Assembly (NCBI RefSeq): GCF_015277875.1
Contig: NZ_CP063814.1
Coordinates: forward strand, 2,666,001-2,730,000
Direction: 5' to 3'
Length of the DNA: 64,000 nucleotides
From: Microbacterium luteum
GTDB taxonomy: Bacteria; Actinomycetota; Actinomycetes; Actinomycetales; Microbacteriaceae
Positions 43,100 to 52,637 of this stretch are shown here, in pieces (position 1 is the stretch's first letter; every line of letters begins with the position of its first letter). A program made the position numbers and the translations under genes. Below the pieces are notes generated by a model, which worked only from the letters and a program-made list of their open reading frames with translations, ran no database searches and was not told the DNA's origin.

Positions 43100-43978
43100 T
43101 CAGCCCTTGCGGTGCTCGCGGTAGGCGCGGGGGCTTACGCCGTGCACGCGCCGGAACTGCCGGGAGAAGTAGAAGGCGTCGTCGAAGCCCGTCGCGCGAC
43201 CGACTTCGGCGACCGTCATGTCGGTCGTGTCCAACAGCACGCGTGCCCGCGCCATCTTCAGCGCATTGTGGTGGGCAAGCACTCCTCCCCCGGTGGCGTC
43301 GCGGAACAGCGCGGCCAGGTGCGAGGGCGACAGCCCCACCATCGCCGCCAGCTCCGGAACCTGCACCCGCCCGTCGATCCGCTCCTCGAGGTAGCGCATC
43401 GCGCGTTCGAGCGGCGTGCCATCGACGGCCAGGCGCCGGTCGACGGCGAGCTGCGTGAACAGGCGCCAGGCCATGCCGGATGTCGCCACGAGCCGCGCGG
43501 GGGTGGTGTCGCGCGCGAGAGAGCGGGAGATCTCATCCAGCAGCGCGGTCGCCCTCTCCACGCTCCGCAGCGACAGAGTGACGTGTCCGCCGTCGACGCC
43601 GCACGCGTCGACGAGCTCCGCGACATCGGTTCCCCGTGCGTGACACCACCAGATGGTCCAGGGGTCGTCGCCCGCCGCGCCGTAGGCGTGCGGAGTGCCC
43701 GCCGGGATGACGATCGCCGTCGAACTCCCCACCCGCGTGCGAACGCCCGAGACGTCGACCCATCCCGCGCCGGCGACACACACGATGACGATCGTCTCGG
43801 GAATACCGCTCGGGCGATGGCGACCGTGATGCTCCGCGCGGGGAAAGTACCCGGCATCGGTCACTGTCATGCGGCGGGTGACCCCACGCGCGAGCGACGC
43901 TTCCACCAGCGGGCGAGGCACCACGCTGAGCATCTGGTGCTCGAACCCGTCGGGCCGTTCGACGTGTCCCGCGTCCAT
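43100..43978 (-). CDS. AraC-family transcriptional regulator
   Basis: 292 residues. An N-terminal cupin sensor domain (IVIVCVAGAGWVDV, TAIVIPAGTPHAYGA) is followed by a C-terminal double HTH (VPELAAMVGLSPSHLAALFRDATGGGVLAHH, MTVAEVGRATGFDDAFYFSRQFRRVHGVSPRAYR). This is the architecture of sugar-responsive AraC/XylS activators. GACAAT lies 6 nt before the ATG with no ribosome site. It is divergent from the DUF5107/cellulase-like operon and convergent with the second ABC operon, so both are candidate targets. Confidence 0.93.
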   Translation of the reverse strand: MDAGHVERPDGFEHQMLSVVPRPLVEASLARGVTRRMTVTDAGYFPRAEHHGRHRPSGIPETIVIVCVAGAGWVDVSGVRTRVGSSTAIVIPAGTPHAYGAAGDDPWTIWWCHARGTDVAELVDACGVDGGHVTLSLRSVERATALLDEISRSLARDTTPARLVATSGMAWRLFTQLAVDRRLAVDGTPLERAMRYLEERIDGRVQVPELAAMVGLSPSHLAALFRDATGGGVLAHHNALKMARARVLLDTTDMTVAEVGRATGFDDAFYFSRQFRRVHGVSPRAYREHRKG

Positions 43979-44111
43979 CGCGCCATTGTCGCACCGACGC
44001 GCCAAGCCCGGGGCAGATGGAGGCCGCAACGGATCCGGGCCAGCGGATCGTCCAGGTCGGAGCGCCCTTCGACCATGGTGGCACCCGTTCCAGGCGGGTT
44101 AGCGTTCACGG

Positions 44112-47100
44112 GTGACACGGAACGACGACGCCCCGAGCCGCATCCTGCTGCCCGACGCCCCCGCCGACCAGGCCGCGATCCTCGCCGACGGCGGCGTCGC
44201 CTGCTGGAGTGAGCCGGTGTGGATTGACACGTACGAACCGGGCGACCCCGACCCCTACCCACTGTTCCTGGATCGCAGGGTCTATCAGGGCTCGAGCGGG
44301 CGGGTGTACCCGCTGCCGATGATCGACGCGGTCTCGGCGGAGAAGAAGCCGCGGCGGTGGAACGCGATCCACCTCGAGAACGCCTACGTGCGGCTGATGC
44401 TGCTCCCCGAGATCGGCGGGCGCATCCACATCGGGTTCGACAAGGTCGCCGGCTACGACTTCTTCTACCGCAACAACGTCATCAAACCGGCCTTGGTGGG
44501 CCTCGCCGGCCCGTGGATCTCGGGCGGCGTGGAGTTTAACTGGCCGCAGCACCATCGCCCGGCGACGTTCCTGCCGGTGGATGCACGCATCGAGCGCGAA
44601 GACGACGGCGCGGTCGTGGTCTGGCACAGCGATCTCGATCCCCTGCAGCGGATGCGCGGAACGCACGGCATCCGCGTGCGGCCGGGCTCGTCCCTCATCG
44701 AAGCCGACGTGCACCTGCACAACCGCACCGATGGGACGCAGACCTTCCTGTGGTGGGCGAACGTCGCCGCGGCCTCCCACGAGCGGTACCAGTCATTCTT
44801 CCCCGACGACGTGGCCTACGTCGCAGATCACGCGCGACGCGCGATATCGGCGTTCCCGCGAGCGGATCGGCCGTACTACGGCGTGGACTACCCGGCGCTG
44901 GCCGCGCAGCGCGCCGACGCCGACCGCATCGATGTGTACAGCAACATTCCCGTGCCCACGTCGTACATGATCACCGACACCGACGACGCGTTCTTCGGCG
45001 GATACGATCACGCCGCCGACGCCGGCTTCGTGCACTGGGCCGATCCGGCGATCTCGCCCGGCAAGAAGCAGTGGACCTGGGGGGACGGCGAGATCGGCCG
45101 CGCATGGGATGCGCAGCTGACCGACACCGACGGTCCTTACGTCGAGCTCATGGCCGGTGTCTTCACCGACAATCAGCCCGACTTCGCCTGGCTGCTGCCC
45201 GGTGAGACCAAGCGCTTCCGTCAGTACTGGTACCCGATCCATCGAACGGGCCCCGTGCGACAGGCGACGACGGATGCGGCGATCTCCGTGGATGCGAAGC
45301 CCGGCGGCACGCGGATCGGCGTCGCAGTCACCCGCGCCTACGACGGGCTCACGGTGTCGGCCGCCATCGGCGAAGACGAGGTGTGGCAGTGGAGCGGCAC
45401 GCTCTCCCCCGCCACGCCCCTCGTGCAGGTGGTCGATGCACGATCGGCGTGCTCCGCCGACGTCGATCGTGTGACGCTGCGCCACGGCGACGTCGTGCTG
45501 GTCGAGTGGCGGGCGCGTGACTCGACCCACGGGGAGCCGTGGGTGGCGACCGAGCCCTCGGCGCCTACCGAGATCGCCTCGACCGATGAGCTTCTGGTCA
45601 CCGCGACGCACCTGCAGCAGTATCGGCACCCGACGCGCGATGCCCTCCCCTACCTGCGCGAGGCGCTCCGGCGTGACCCGGGTGACACCCGCGCCGCCAC
45701 CGCTCTCGGCGCATGGCACCTCCGCCGCGGCGAGTACGCGCTTGCGCTCGAGGCACTCCAGACCGCCGTCAGCCGGGCGACCGCGCGTAACCTCAGCCCG
45801 CGCGACGGCGAGCCGCTGTACCTGCTCGGCCTCGTGCACGAGCGCCTCGGCGATGACGCTGCCGCCGACCGCGCGTTCGCCCGCGCCGGGTGGAACGCGG
45901 CGTGGTCCGTTCCCTCTGCTCTCGCGCGGGCCCGCATCGCGCTGCGCGCCGGGCGCTCCGTCGACGCGCGCTACCTTGCCGAGACGGCCGGCGCTGTGCC
46001 CGAGGCGCGGCGCCTCGTCGCCCTGGCGGATCCGGACGCCATGGGCGCGCTCGCGCTCGCGAGGCACCTGCACCGGGACGACCCGCTCGATGCCGCATCC
46101 GCTGCGCTGGTGCGCGCACTCGCCGCGCCGGCGCCCGGCACCGCCGACGAGGCGCCGGAGGCCGACTCCCTCACCCCGCTCGATGAGCGCACCGCGCTCG
46201 ACGTCGGGGCGGAGTTCGAACGCGCGGCGCGCCTGGATGTCGCGCTGGCGGCAACCGAGGCGCCCGCGTCGAGCACACCGGCGGCCGGACGGGCGGGCCC
46301 GCTGCGTCATTACCTGCGCGCGCTTTGGCTCGACCGTGCCGGAGAGCCTGCAGCCGCGAGCGCCGAGCGGCGCGCGGGAGCGGCCGCCGACGCATCGCTG
46401 GCGTTCCCCGCCGGACTAGAGCAGTACGACGCGCTCCGCGCAGCCGTACGCGCTGACAGCACGGACGCGACCGCCGCGGGACTGCTCGGCATGTGGCTCC
46501 TCGACGCCGGGCGACACACCGACGCGGTCACAGCACTGCAGACCGCCGCAGATGCGGGTTCGACCGACCCTGTCATGTGGCGGAACCTTGCGCTGGCGCG
46601 GGTCGCCGCGACCGGCGACGACGAAGGCGCCGACGCGGCGCTGCGTCACGCCCTGCATCTGCGCGCCGATGCCCGCCTCGTGCTCGAACGCGACCTGCTG
46701 GCGGAGCGACGCGGCCTCGATGCGGGTGCCCGCCTCGCCCTGCTCAACGAGCACGCCCCTCTCATCGGCACTCGGGATGACCTCGCGCTGCGGCACGTGT
46801 CCCTGCTGCTCGACCTCGACCGCATCTGGGAGGCGTGGCGGGTGCTCACCTCGCGCGAGTTCCGCCCGTTCGAAGGCGGCGAGGGTCGCGTGATCGCAGC
46901 CTTCGACCGGGCGATCTGCGCCCAGGCGCGTGCGCTCCTCGCCGACGGCACCCCCGACGCGCTCGTCGAGGCTGCACAGCTGCTCACGCTCTCCGTGCCG
47001 GCGCATCTCGGCGAGGGTCGCCACCCCGCGGAACCGGCGCTCGAGCGCATCGTGCTTCTCGGCGATGTGCGTGCGGCCCAGGGCGCCGCGGATGCCGCGC

Positions 47101-47444
47101 GCGCCACGTGGGCGAGCGCGGTAGCGCCGACGCCGCTCGCGGTCGCCGAGCGGCCAGCCGATGCGCTCACGTTCTGGCGCGGGATCGCGCACCTTCGCCT
47201 TGGTGATGCCGATGCGGCAGAGGCCGCATGGCGTGTGCTCGGCGAGCGCGCACAGGCGCTGCACGAGGCCCCCGACGCGGTCGACTACTTCGCGACCTCC
47301 CTGCCCGAGCTGACGGTCTTCGACACCGGCACCGCCGCCGCGCGACGGCGTACTGCCGACGAGCTCGACGAGCTGGCCACCCGCGGTCGCGCCCTCACGC
47401 GGGCCGCCGCACTCGAGACGAATCGACAGGAGGCATCCGCATGA
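44112..47444 (+). CDS. DUF5107 domain protein with TPR-like C-terminal half
   Basis: 1110 residues. The N-terminal ~390 residues match DUF5107: WNAIHLENAYVRLMLLPEIGGRI, DFFYRNNVIKPALVG, WISGGVEFNWPQHHRP and HNRTDGTQTFLWWANVA. This resembles a galactose-mutarotase-like beta-sandwich with conserved acidic and aromatic residues. The rest is Ala/Arg/Leu-rich helical repeats of TPR type (ALGAWHLRRGEYALALEALQTAV). No signal peptide. TAGCGT ends 6 nt before the GTG start (leaderless). Its stop overlaps the cellulase-like gene. The pair probably processes an imported oligosaccharide; no activity is established for DUF5107 to my knowledge. Confidence 0.85.
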   Translation: MTRNDDAPSRILLPDAPADQAAILADGGVACWSEPVWIDTYEPGDPDPYPLFLDRRVYQGSSGRVYPLPMIDAVSAEKKPRRWNAIHLENAYVRLMLLPEIGGRIHIGFDKVAGYDFFYRNNVIKPALVGLAGPWISGGVEFNWPQHHRPATFLPVDARIEREDDGAVVVWHSDLDPLQRMRGTHGIRVRPGSSLIEADVHLHNRTDGTQTFLWWANVAAASHERYQSFFPDDVAYVADHARRAISAFPRADRPYYGVDYPALAAQRADADRIDVYSNIPVPTSYMITDTDDAFFGGYDHAADAGFVHWADPAISPGKKQWTWGDGEIGRAWDAQLTDTDGPYVELMAGVFTDNQPDFAWLLPGETKRFRQYWYPIHRTGPVRQATTDAAISVDAKPGGTRIGVAVTRAYDGLTVSAAIGEDEVWQWSGTLSPATPLVQVVDARSACSADVDRVTLRHGDVVLVEWRARDSTHGEPWVATEPSAPTEIASTDELLVTATHLQQYRHPTRDALPYLREALRRDPGDTRAATALGAWHLRRGEYALALEALQTAVSRATARNLSPRDGEPLYLLGLVHERLGDDAAADRAFARAGWNAAWSVPSALARARIALRAGRSVDARYLAETAGAVPEARRLVALADPDAMGALALARHLHRDDPLDAASAALVRALAAPAPGTADEAPEADSLTPLDERTALDVGAEFERAARLDVALAATEAPASSTPAAGRAGPLRHYLRALWLDRAGEPAAASAERRAGAAADASLAFPAGLEQYDALRAAVRADSTDATAAGLLGMWLLDAGRHTDAVTALQTAADAGSTDPVMWRNLALARVAATGDDEGADAALRHALHLRADARLVLERDLLAERRGLDAGARLALLNEHAPLIGTRDDLALRHVSLLLDLDRIWEAWRVLTSREFRPFEGGEGRVIAAFDRAICAQARALLADGTPDALVEAAQLLTLSVPAHLGEGRHPAEPALERIVLLGDVRAAQGAADAARATWASAVAPTPLAVAERPADALTFWRGIAHLRLGDADAAEAAWRVLGERAQALHEAPDAVDYFATSLPELTVFDTGTAAARRRTADELDELATRGRALTRAAALETNRQEASA

Positions 47445-48736
47445 CCGAGCGCTATCTCGGCGCAGGATCCGTCGCCCGCGACGAGACGGCGCTGACCGGA
47501 CCCGTTCCCGCCCACCTCCCCCAGCGGCTGACGATCACCCTGTGGGATTTCTCCTGGTACACCCGCGCCGGAGGGGGTGAGCCGTACGCCGACATCGACG
47601 CAGCCATGGCCGACGCCGCCTCCCTCGGTTACAACGCCGTGCGCATCTGTGCGGCACCGCTGCTCATCGCCGGCGGGCTGGGTCTGGACAGCACGATCAC
47701 CATCGAGGGAATGGGCGTCTCACCCGCCGGAGGCTTCTTCGGACAGCGCACCCGGTGGTATGACGCCCCAGGCGGCTACGAGATTGATGTACGCGCACGC
47801 CTGCTCGAGCTGTTCGATGCGGCCGAGCGGCACGGCCTTGTGGTGCTCCTCGCGAGCTGGGAGTACCAGCAGTCCCCAGCCTTCGCGGCGTCGTCGGCGT
47901 GGTTCGACGCCATCGACGCCGTTCGTCTCGCCGACCGCTACCGCTTGCTGGCCGATGCGTGGGATCGCCTCCTGGGAGAGCTCACCGACGCCGGTCACCG
48001 CGACCGCATCGCGATGGTCGAGCTGCACAACGAGGTGGACTTCTCGATCCTCCCAGCGCTCGAAGACGGCGGCGCCGCCGAGGTCGCGCGCCTGCGCGCG
48101 GCGCATCCTGATCTGCTCGTCACAGCCAGCTACGGCAAGCCTCCCCACCTGGCGATGCACCGCGTGCCCGCCGGACTCGGTGCGGCACAGTTCCACGTGT
48201 ACAGCTACGGGGTACTCGACGAGCTGCAGAGGCTGGTCGATATCCGCTCCGAGGGCAGTGCGGTCTTTCCGAACGAGGCGTTCGAGCGGATGCTGCGTTC
48301 CGACGCCCCGTCGGTCGCAGCGTACGGGCGGGCAGCCGAGTGGAAATACCGCGCGACGGTCGTGACCGATCAGATGTTCTACGGGTATGACCAACTGGAT
48401 CCCGCGCTGTGGGATGCATGGCTCGAGAAGCACTATCCGCGGTTCGACGAGGTGATGCGACGCGAGATCGAGTCACGCACGATCGCGATCGCCGCGTGGG
48501 CGCGCTGGCAGGATGTGCCGGCGGTCGTGGGCGAGGGGTGGGTCGGGTATACGCCCCTGCACGGCACGTTCGAAGAGGGGCCGATTGGTCGCTCTCTCGC
48601 CGAGCACGGCATCGACACCGCGTTGGAGCACGGCGTGTGGGGCCTGGTGCTCTGCTCGAACGCGGCCCCGCATCACCCGATGTGGCAGCTGCGCGACTGG
48701 CAGCGCGAGGTGAACGAGCGCATCCTCACCGCCTGA
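47441..48736 (+). CDS. Cellulase-like family glycoside hydrolase
   Basis: 431 residues starting at an ATG overlapping the DUF5107 stop (ATGA), with CAGGAGG upstream. The TIM-barrel signals are RLTITLWDFSWYTRAGGG, AASLGYNAVRICA, an acid/base-like Glu in VELHNEVDFS and a nucleophile-like Glu in AVVGEGWVGYTPLHG. These match the Cellulase-like (sugar-binding cellulase-like) family. No signal peptide, so it acts on an imported substrate. Divergent AraC control and the adjacent ABC importer point to one oligosaccharide pathway. Confidence 0.85.
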   Translation: MTERYLGAGSVARDETALTGPVPAHLPQRLTITLWDFSWYTRAGGGEPYADIDAAMADAASLGYNAVRICAAPLLIAGGLGLDSTITIEGMGVSPAGGFFGQRTRWYDAPGGYEIDVRARLLELFDAAERHGLVVLLASWEYQQSPAFAASSAWFDAIDAVRLADRYRLLADAWDRLLGELTDAGHRDRIAMVELHNEVDFSILPALEDGGAAEVARLRAAHPDLLVTASYGKPPHLAMHRVPAGLGAAQFHVYSYGVLDELQRLVDIRSEGSAVFPNEAFERMLRSDAPSVAAYGRAAEWKYRATVVTDQMFYGYDQLDPALWDAWLEKHYPRFDEVMRREIESRTIAIAAWARWQDVPAVVGEGWVGYTPLHGTFEEGPIGRSLAEHGIDTALEHGVWGLVLCSNAAPHHPMWQLRDWQREVNERILTA

Positions 48737-48750
48737 CCCCGATTCCAGGG

Positions 48751-50235
48751 TCAGAACGGTGCGACGGCCTCACCGGTCGGATCAAAGCCCGGTGGTGGTG
48801 GGTCGGGCATGAACACCACCCGCGGTGGTGGACCGTCGATGTATTCCAACCCGGAGGGCGCGGTGAACCGCAACCTTCCGCCGGGTTCTTGCACGACCGT
48901 CCACCCGGCTGCCTGTTTCATCGTGTGGTGTCGTTTGCAGAACGCCCCGACATTGTCGACGTCGGTCTTTCCACCCAGCGCCCAGTCTTCCCGGTGATCC
49001 CAGTCGCAATCCCGCGCGGGCCGTCGGCACCCGGGGAACCGGCACCGGATATCCCGCGCCACCAGGTACCGCTTCTGCTCCGCCGTCACGAACCGGCGAT
49101 CAACCGCGAGCACGGCACCGGTGACGGGGTCGAGGAACACCCGGTCGAAGCTGGGGACATTGCCCGCAAGGATCTTCGCCGTTTCGGGGTCCACCGCGCA
49201 CTTCCCGTCCAGCTCCGCCCCACCGGTCGTGGTTCCCGCGAGCGTTGTCGCCGGCACCGTCACCTGCACGTGAGCTCGGATCGCACCCAACCCACCCTCG
49301 ACCGCGGTCGGGTCAACCGACGGTGAGGAGGTCAGCATCATGTCCAACAGCACGTCGGTGCGGATCTGATCCAGCGTCCGCTCATCGAACCACAGGTTCT
49401 CCGTCGCGTCGCTTCCGCCCGCCGCGCACGACTCCCCTGGCTCGGCCAGTCCGAAACTCACGCCCACGTCCGTCGCCGCTATCTCGCCGTCGCCTTGCGG
49501 AGGGTCCGGCTGCTTGGCGTCGCGTCCGGCGGCGGCGGCGGTGTCGGCAGCGGCACGCGCGGCTGCTTCGCGCCGGACCGCACGGTCGGCGGCCTTGATG
49601 GCCTTCCCCTGCCGGGTCAGCCGATCATGCACCCCGCGCACCTCCACCGACGGCCCAATCACACCCAGCATCGACATCCCGTCACGGAGATCCTCGACCC
49701 ACACCCGCCGGTCCAGGACCGCTACATCGTGGCGCTCCTGCATGGTCTTCGGGTTGTGCTTCTCCACCACCTGCTCCGCAAACGACCTCACACGCCCAGC
49801 AGACGTCTTCTCCGCGTAAGCGAGCACCTCAGCCTCATACGCGGCACGCGCCTCATCGTCGGAAAGATCCGCTCCGGCATCGACGATCACCCGCACATGC
49901 GCGCGAGACACCCGCCCCTCACGCCACGCCTCCCACGACGCCTGAAACTCCGTCATCGTACGGTGCGCTTCGAACAGCTGCGTCTGCAGCGTGCGATCAC
50001 TCACCCGAGCGTCGACCGCGAGCTCCGCCGCCATCGACCGCAACGGCATCTCCCGCTCCCGCGTCGACGCATCACGCAACCGCGCCATCTGCTCCTGGGT
50101 CAACGCATACGCGTCAGCATGCGTCCGCGCCAACTCCGCCTCCGCAGCAGCAATCATCACCCGGAGCCGACGTGCCTCGGCGACGAGTTCCCGCGTGCGG
50201 AGGGCATCTGCCTCCCGCTGCTTCTCGTCGCTCAT
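48751..50235 (-). CDS. DUF222 / HNH endonuclease (13E12-repeat type), copy 1
   Basis: 494 residues from the ATG at 50235 (MSDEKQREAD). The N-terminal DUF222 helical domain is followed by an HNH nuclease: RFPGCRRPARDCDWDHREDW, then CKRHH, with the Cys pairs of a zinc-stabilised HNH fold. The family is highly multiplied in actinobacteria and behaves like a selfish repeat. Copy 2 at 56576 is nearly identical except in the linker, where this copy has about 40 extra Ala/Pro/Gly-rich residues. The reading frame opens upstream to 50397, but that part is not conserved in copy 2. Confidence 0.92.
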   Translation of the reverse strand: MSDEKQREADALRTRELVAEARRLRVMIAAAEAELARTHADAYALTQEQMARLRDASTREREMPLRSMAAELAVDARVSDRTLQTQLFEAHRTMTEFQASWEAWREGRVSRAHVRVIVDAGADLSDDEARAAYEAEVLAYAEKTSAGRVRSFAEQVVEKHNPKTMQERHDVAVLDRRVWVEDLRDGMSMLGVIGPSVEVRGVHDRLTRQGKAIKAADRAVRREAAARAAADTAAAAGRDAKQPDPPQGDGEIAATDVGVSFGLAEPGESCAAGGSDATENLWFDERTLDQIRTDVLLDMMLTSSPSVDPTAVEGGLGAIRAHVQVTVPATTLAGTTTGGAELDGKCAVDPETAKILAGNVPSFDRVFLDPVTGAVLAVDRRFVTAEQKRYLVARDIRCRFPGCRRPARDCDWDHREDWALGGKTDVDNVGAFCKRHHTMKQAAGWTVVQEPGGRLRFTAPSGLEYIDGPPPRVVFMPDPPPPGFDPTGEAVAPF

Positions 50236-50416
50236 CACGCCCCCGGTTCGATCTCCGACTACTTCGAGACTAGGGAGGGCCACCGACATTCCACCCGAAA
50301 AACCGCCGACCGTACGGGAAATCGACAAACTTCTTCTCGAGCCAGCCCGTTTCCCGCCGAGCCACCCCTTTCCCCACCAGCGAGCGCCGAAAGCCACCCC
50401 GCTCCGCCGCCACCCT

Positions 50417-50488
50417 TATCCGGATATTGACATACCCGCTTCCTATCCGGAAAATGTAATAGGCCGAAGGTATCCGGAAATCCGCATA
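50417..50488. promoter_or_regulatory. Three HipB-type operator sites at exact 27-nt spacing
   Basis: TATCCGGA occurs at 50417, 50444 and 50471. Each is followed by an NNATA half-site beginning 8 nt after TATCC (ACATA, TAATA, GCATA). This resembles the E. coli HipB operator TATCC-N8-GGATA. The first also forms the perfect palindrome TATCCGGATA and adjoins a TTGACA hexamer at 50427-50432. They precede the hipB start by 60-115 nt. Confidence 0.7.
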
Positions 50489-50531
50489 GCGCGGGGCCGC
50501 AGACAGCATCACCCGAAGCAAGGAAGGCGCC

Positions 50532-50768
50532 ATGTCGACGGCACGAACCCGCATCCAATCGCCGAGCGACATCGGCCTCGTGATTCAGCAGGCGCGCCTT
50601 GCGCGGGGCCTCTCGCAGACCGCTCTCGCCGACCAGCTCGGGCTGTCGCAGCGATCCGTGAGCGAGATCGAATCGGGCAAGCCGACGATATACATGCGCA
50701 AGGTGTTCGATCTCCTCCGCGCGACCGGTGTCGAACTGTCCGCCGAGCTGCCCCCCGAAGACGAATGA
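50532..50768 (+). CDS. hipB: HipB-like XRE antitoxin/repressor
   Basis: 78 residues. The HTH_3 fold reads IGLVIQQARLARGLSQTALADQLGLSQRSVSEIESGKP, followed by a short C-terminal tail. The ATG follows AAGGAAGG. Its stop overlaps the hipA start by 3 nt (ATGA), the classical hipBA arrangement in which HipB binds the promoter and neutralises the HipA kinase. Three TATCC-type operator sites lie upstream. Since hipA is frameshifted, HipB may now act only as an autorepressor. Confidence 0.9.
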   Translation: MSTARTRIQSPSDIGLVIQQARLARGLSQTALADQLGLSQRSVSEIESGKPTIYMRKVFDLLRATGVELSAELPPEDE

Positions 50769-51989
50769 GACTCGCCGTCGAGCTGTACGACGAGGTGATC
50801 GGACACCTCGTCGGCGACGCGCGGACCTTCGACATCGAGATCTCCCGCGACGCGATGGCCCGGTTCGGCACGAACAGCCGCGTTCTGTCGACGGCGGTGC
50901 CCCTATCGCCTCGCCCGCCCCGTCATCATGCGGGCCGCCGTCGCAACTGGTTCGCCGAGCTGCTGCCCGAGGGCGACCAGCTCGAGCACATGCTCTCTCG
51001 CCGCGGGCTCCGGCGTGGCGATGTGCCGGCCTTCCTCGCGGCATACGGCCGCGACGTCGCAGGAGCCCTCCAGATCTGGGATGTCGATGACCCGACCGAG
51101 CCCCCTACCGGGCGCGCCATCCCGGTCGATGCGGCGCAGATCAGGCGACTGCTCGAAGACCCGATCTCCGCACCGCTCGGCAACGACCCCCTCGCCGGAA
51201 AGTCGTCGCTCGGAGGCGTTCAACCGAAGGTCGTACTCGCGCGGACCGACGACGGCTGGGCCCGCGTCACCGGCGGCTTCCCCTCGACGCACATTCTCAA
51301 ACCGCAGCTTTCCCAGCTGCCGACCGTCATCTTCGACGAGGAGTATGGAGCGCGCCTGGCTCGCGGGCTGCAGCTCGCCGCGTTCGACACACACGTCACG
51401 TCGTTCGATGGCCTGCCGACCCTTGTCGTCGAACGCTTCGATCGAGCGACCGGCACCCGCATCCACCAGGAGGACTTCAGCCAGGCGCTCGGAGCGGCCG
51501 GGAACCAGAAGTATCAGGAGATCGGCGGCGTCGTCAGCCTTGCCCGCGTGGCGGACGTGCTGGCGCGACATGCGCGCTCCGACGATCTTCACACGCTCGC
51601 ACGGATGCTGGTGCTCACCGTCGCGGTCGGCAACCTCGACCTGCACGAAGAACCTCGCCCTGCTGCACGCAAGAGACGGCGACGTGACGCTGGCACCGGC
51701 GTACGACGTCGTTCCGATGGCCCACCGGATGGATGTGGATGGGCGCGTCGCGCTGGCCGTCAACGGTCAGTACGTGCACGCGCGACTGACGGCGGCCGAC
51801 CTCGTCGCCGAAGCATCGACGTGGGGCGTCCGCCGCGCCGACCGCGTGGTCGAATCCACGCTCGATGAGCTCCGTGCCCTGATCGATGCGGAGACCCCGC
51901 TCGACGGTGCGGCATCTCATCTGCACGACCGCGTTCGGACGTACGTCGGGAACCTCATCACGGGTCATCGCGTCGGCGAGGCACCCTGA
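50765..51989 (+). pseudogene. hipA: hipA kinase toxin gene with a frameshift in the catalytic loop
   Basis: Frame 1 (ATG 50765) gives a HipA N-terminal domain and kinase region: SSLGGVQPKVVLAR, FPSTHILKPQ, LVVERFDRATG, KYQEIGGVVSLARVADVLARHA. It reaches VAVGNLDLH and then shifts at about 51646; the frame-1 product ends in Arg-rich nonsense at 51868. The rest of HipA continues in another phase: KNLALLHARDGDVTLAPAYDVVPMAHRMD to 51989. Two bases seem lost inside the GNxDxHxKN catalytic loop (CACGAAGAAC where CAC-GCG-AAG-AAC is expected). Intact length would be 408 residues. It is inactive as read unless this is a sequencing error. Confidence 0.85.
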
Positions 51990-52159
51990 CCGCGGCCCAC
52001 GCGCGGCGGAGCACCGGGGCGTCACGATGCGATGCGTCACCGCCGGCGGAGAAAGCGATGCAGGTGGGAGTCGGTCTTCGCTCGCCGCTCAGATGACATG
52101 TCTCTCTCGTGCGCTGGGAACTATCGTGGGCGACTGGCGTGCCGACGAGAGGACCCGAG

Positions 52160-52627
52160 ATGACCGACAAGAAGGCCCTCGCAGCGCCGCTGTACGGCGC
52201 AACCTTTCCCCAAGCCGTCATGCGGTTCTTCGCCAAGTACGCCACCTTCAGTGGCCGGGCGAGCCGAAGCGAGTACTGGTGGTGGGTTCTGGCGAACTTC
52301 CTGGTCGTTGTCGCCTTCAACCTCACAGGCAGTCTCGCCGGCGAGGAATTCGACACGGTCTCCGTGAACCTTCTCTCGCCGTTCTCACCCGGCCCGACAT
52401 CCCCGATCACGACTGTCACCGGAGCCCTCTTCCTCATCTACACCCTCGGCACACTCTTGCCGGCTCTCGCCCTCACCTGGCGCCGGCTCCACGACGTCGA
52501 CCGATCCGGGGCATGGTTCTTCATTGTCTTCATCCCGCTCGCCGGTGCCATGGTTCTGCTTGTCTTCACCCTGCTCTCGCAACGTCCCGGAGGATCGCGT
52601 TTCGACGCGAACCCGCAGCCAGCTTGA
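52160..52627 (+). CDS. DUF805-family membrane protein
   Basis: 155 residues. The DUF805 pattern is clear: AVMRFFAKYATFSGRASRSEYWWWVLANFLV, then two more hydrophobic helices, ALTWRRLHDVDRSGAWFFI, and a final helix before GSRFDANP. It is a small inner-membrane protein of unknown function, common near mobile or stress genes. The ATG has GAGAGGA about 6 nt upstream. TATCGT at 52122-52127 is a plausible -10. Confidence 0.88.
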   Translation: MTDKKALAAPLYGATFPQAVMRFFAKYATFSGRASRSEYWWWVLANFLVVVAFNLTGSLAGEEFDTVSVNLLSPFSPGPTSPITTVTGALFLIYTLGTLLPALALTWRRLHDVDRSGAWFFIVFIPLAGAMVLLVFTLLSQRPGGSRFDANPQPA

Positions 52628-52637
52628 TCGCCCGCCG

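Noticed and set aside
49495..50430. Open frame antisense to HNH copy 1, with a similar one opposite copy 2 (57329-57961)
   Set aside because: Conserved only because the opposite HNH genes are duplicates. Composition is Pro/Arg/His rich with no domain.
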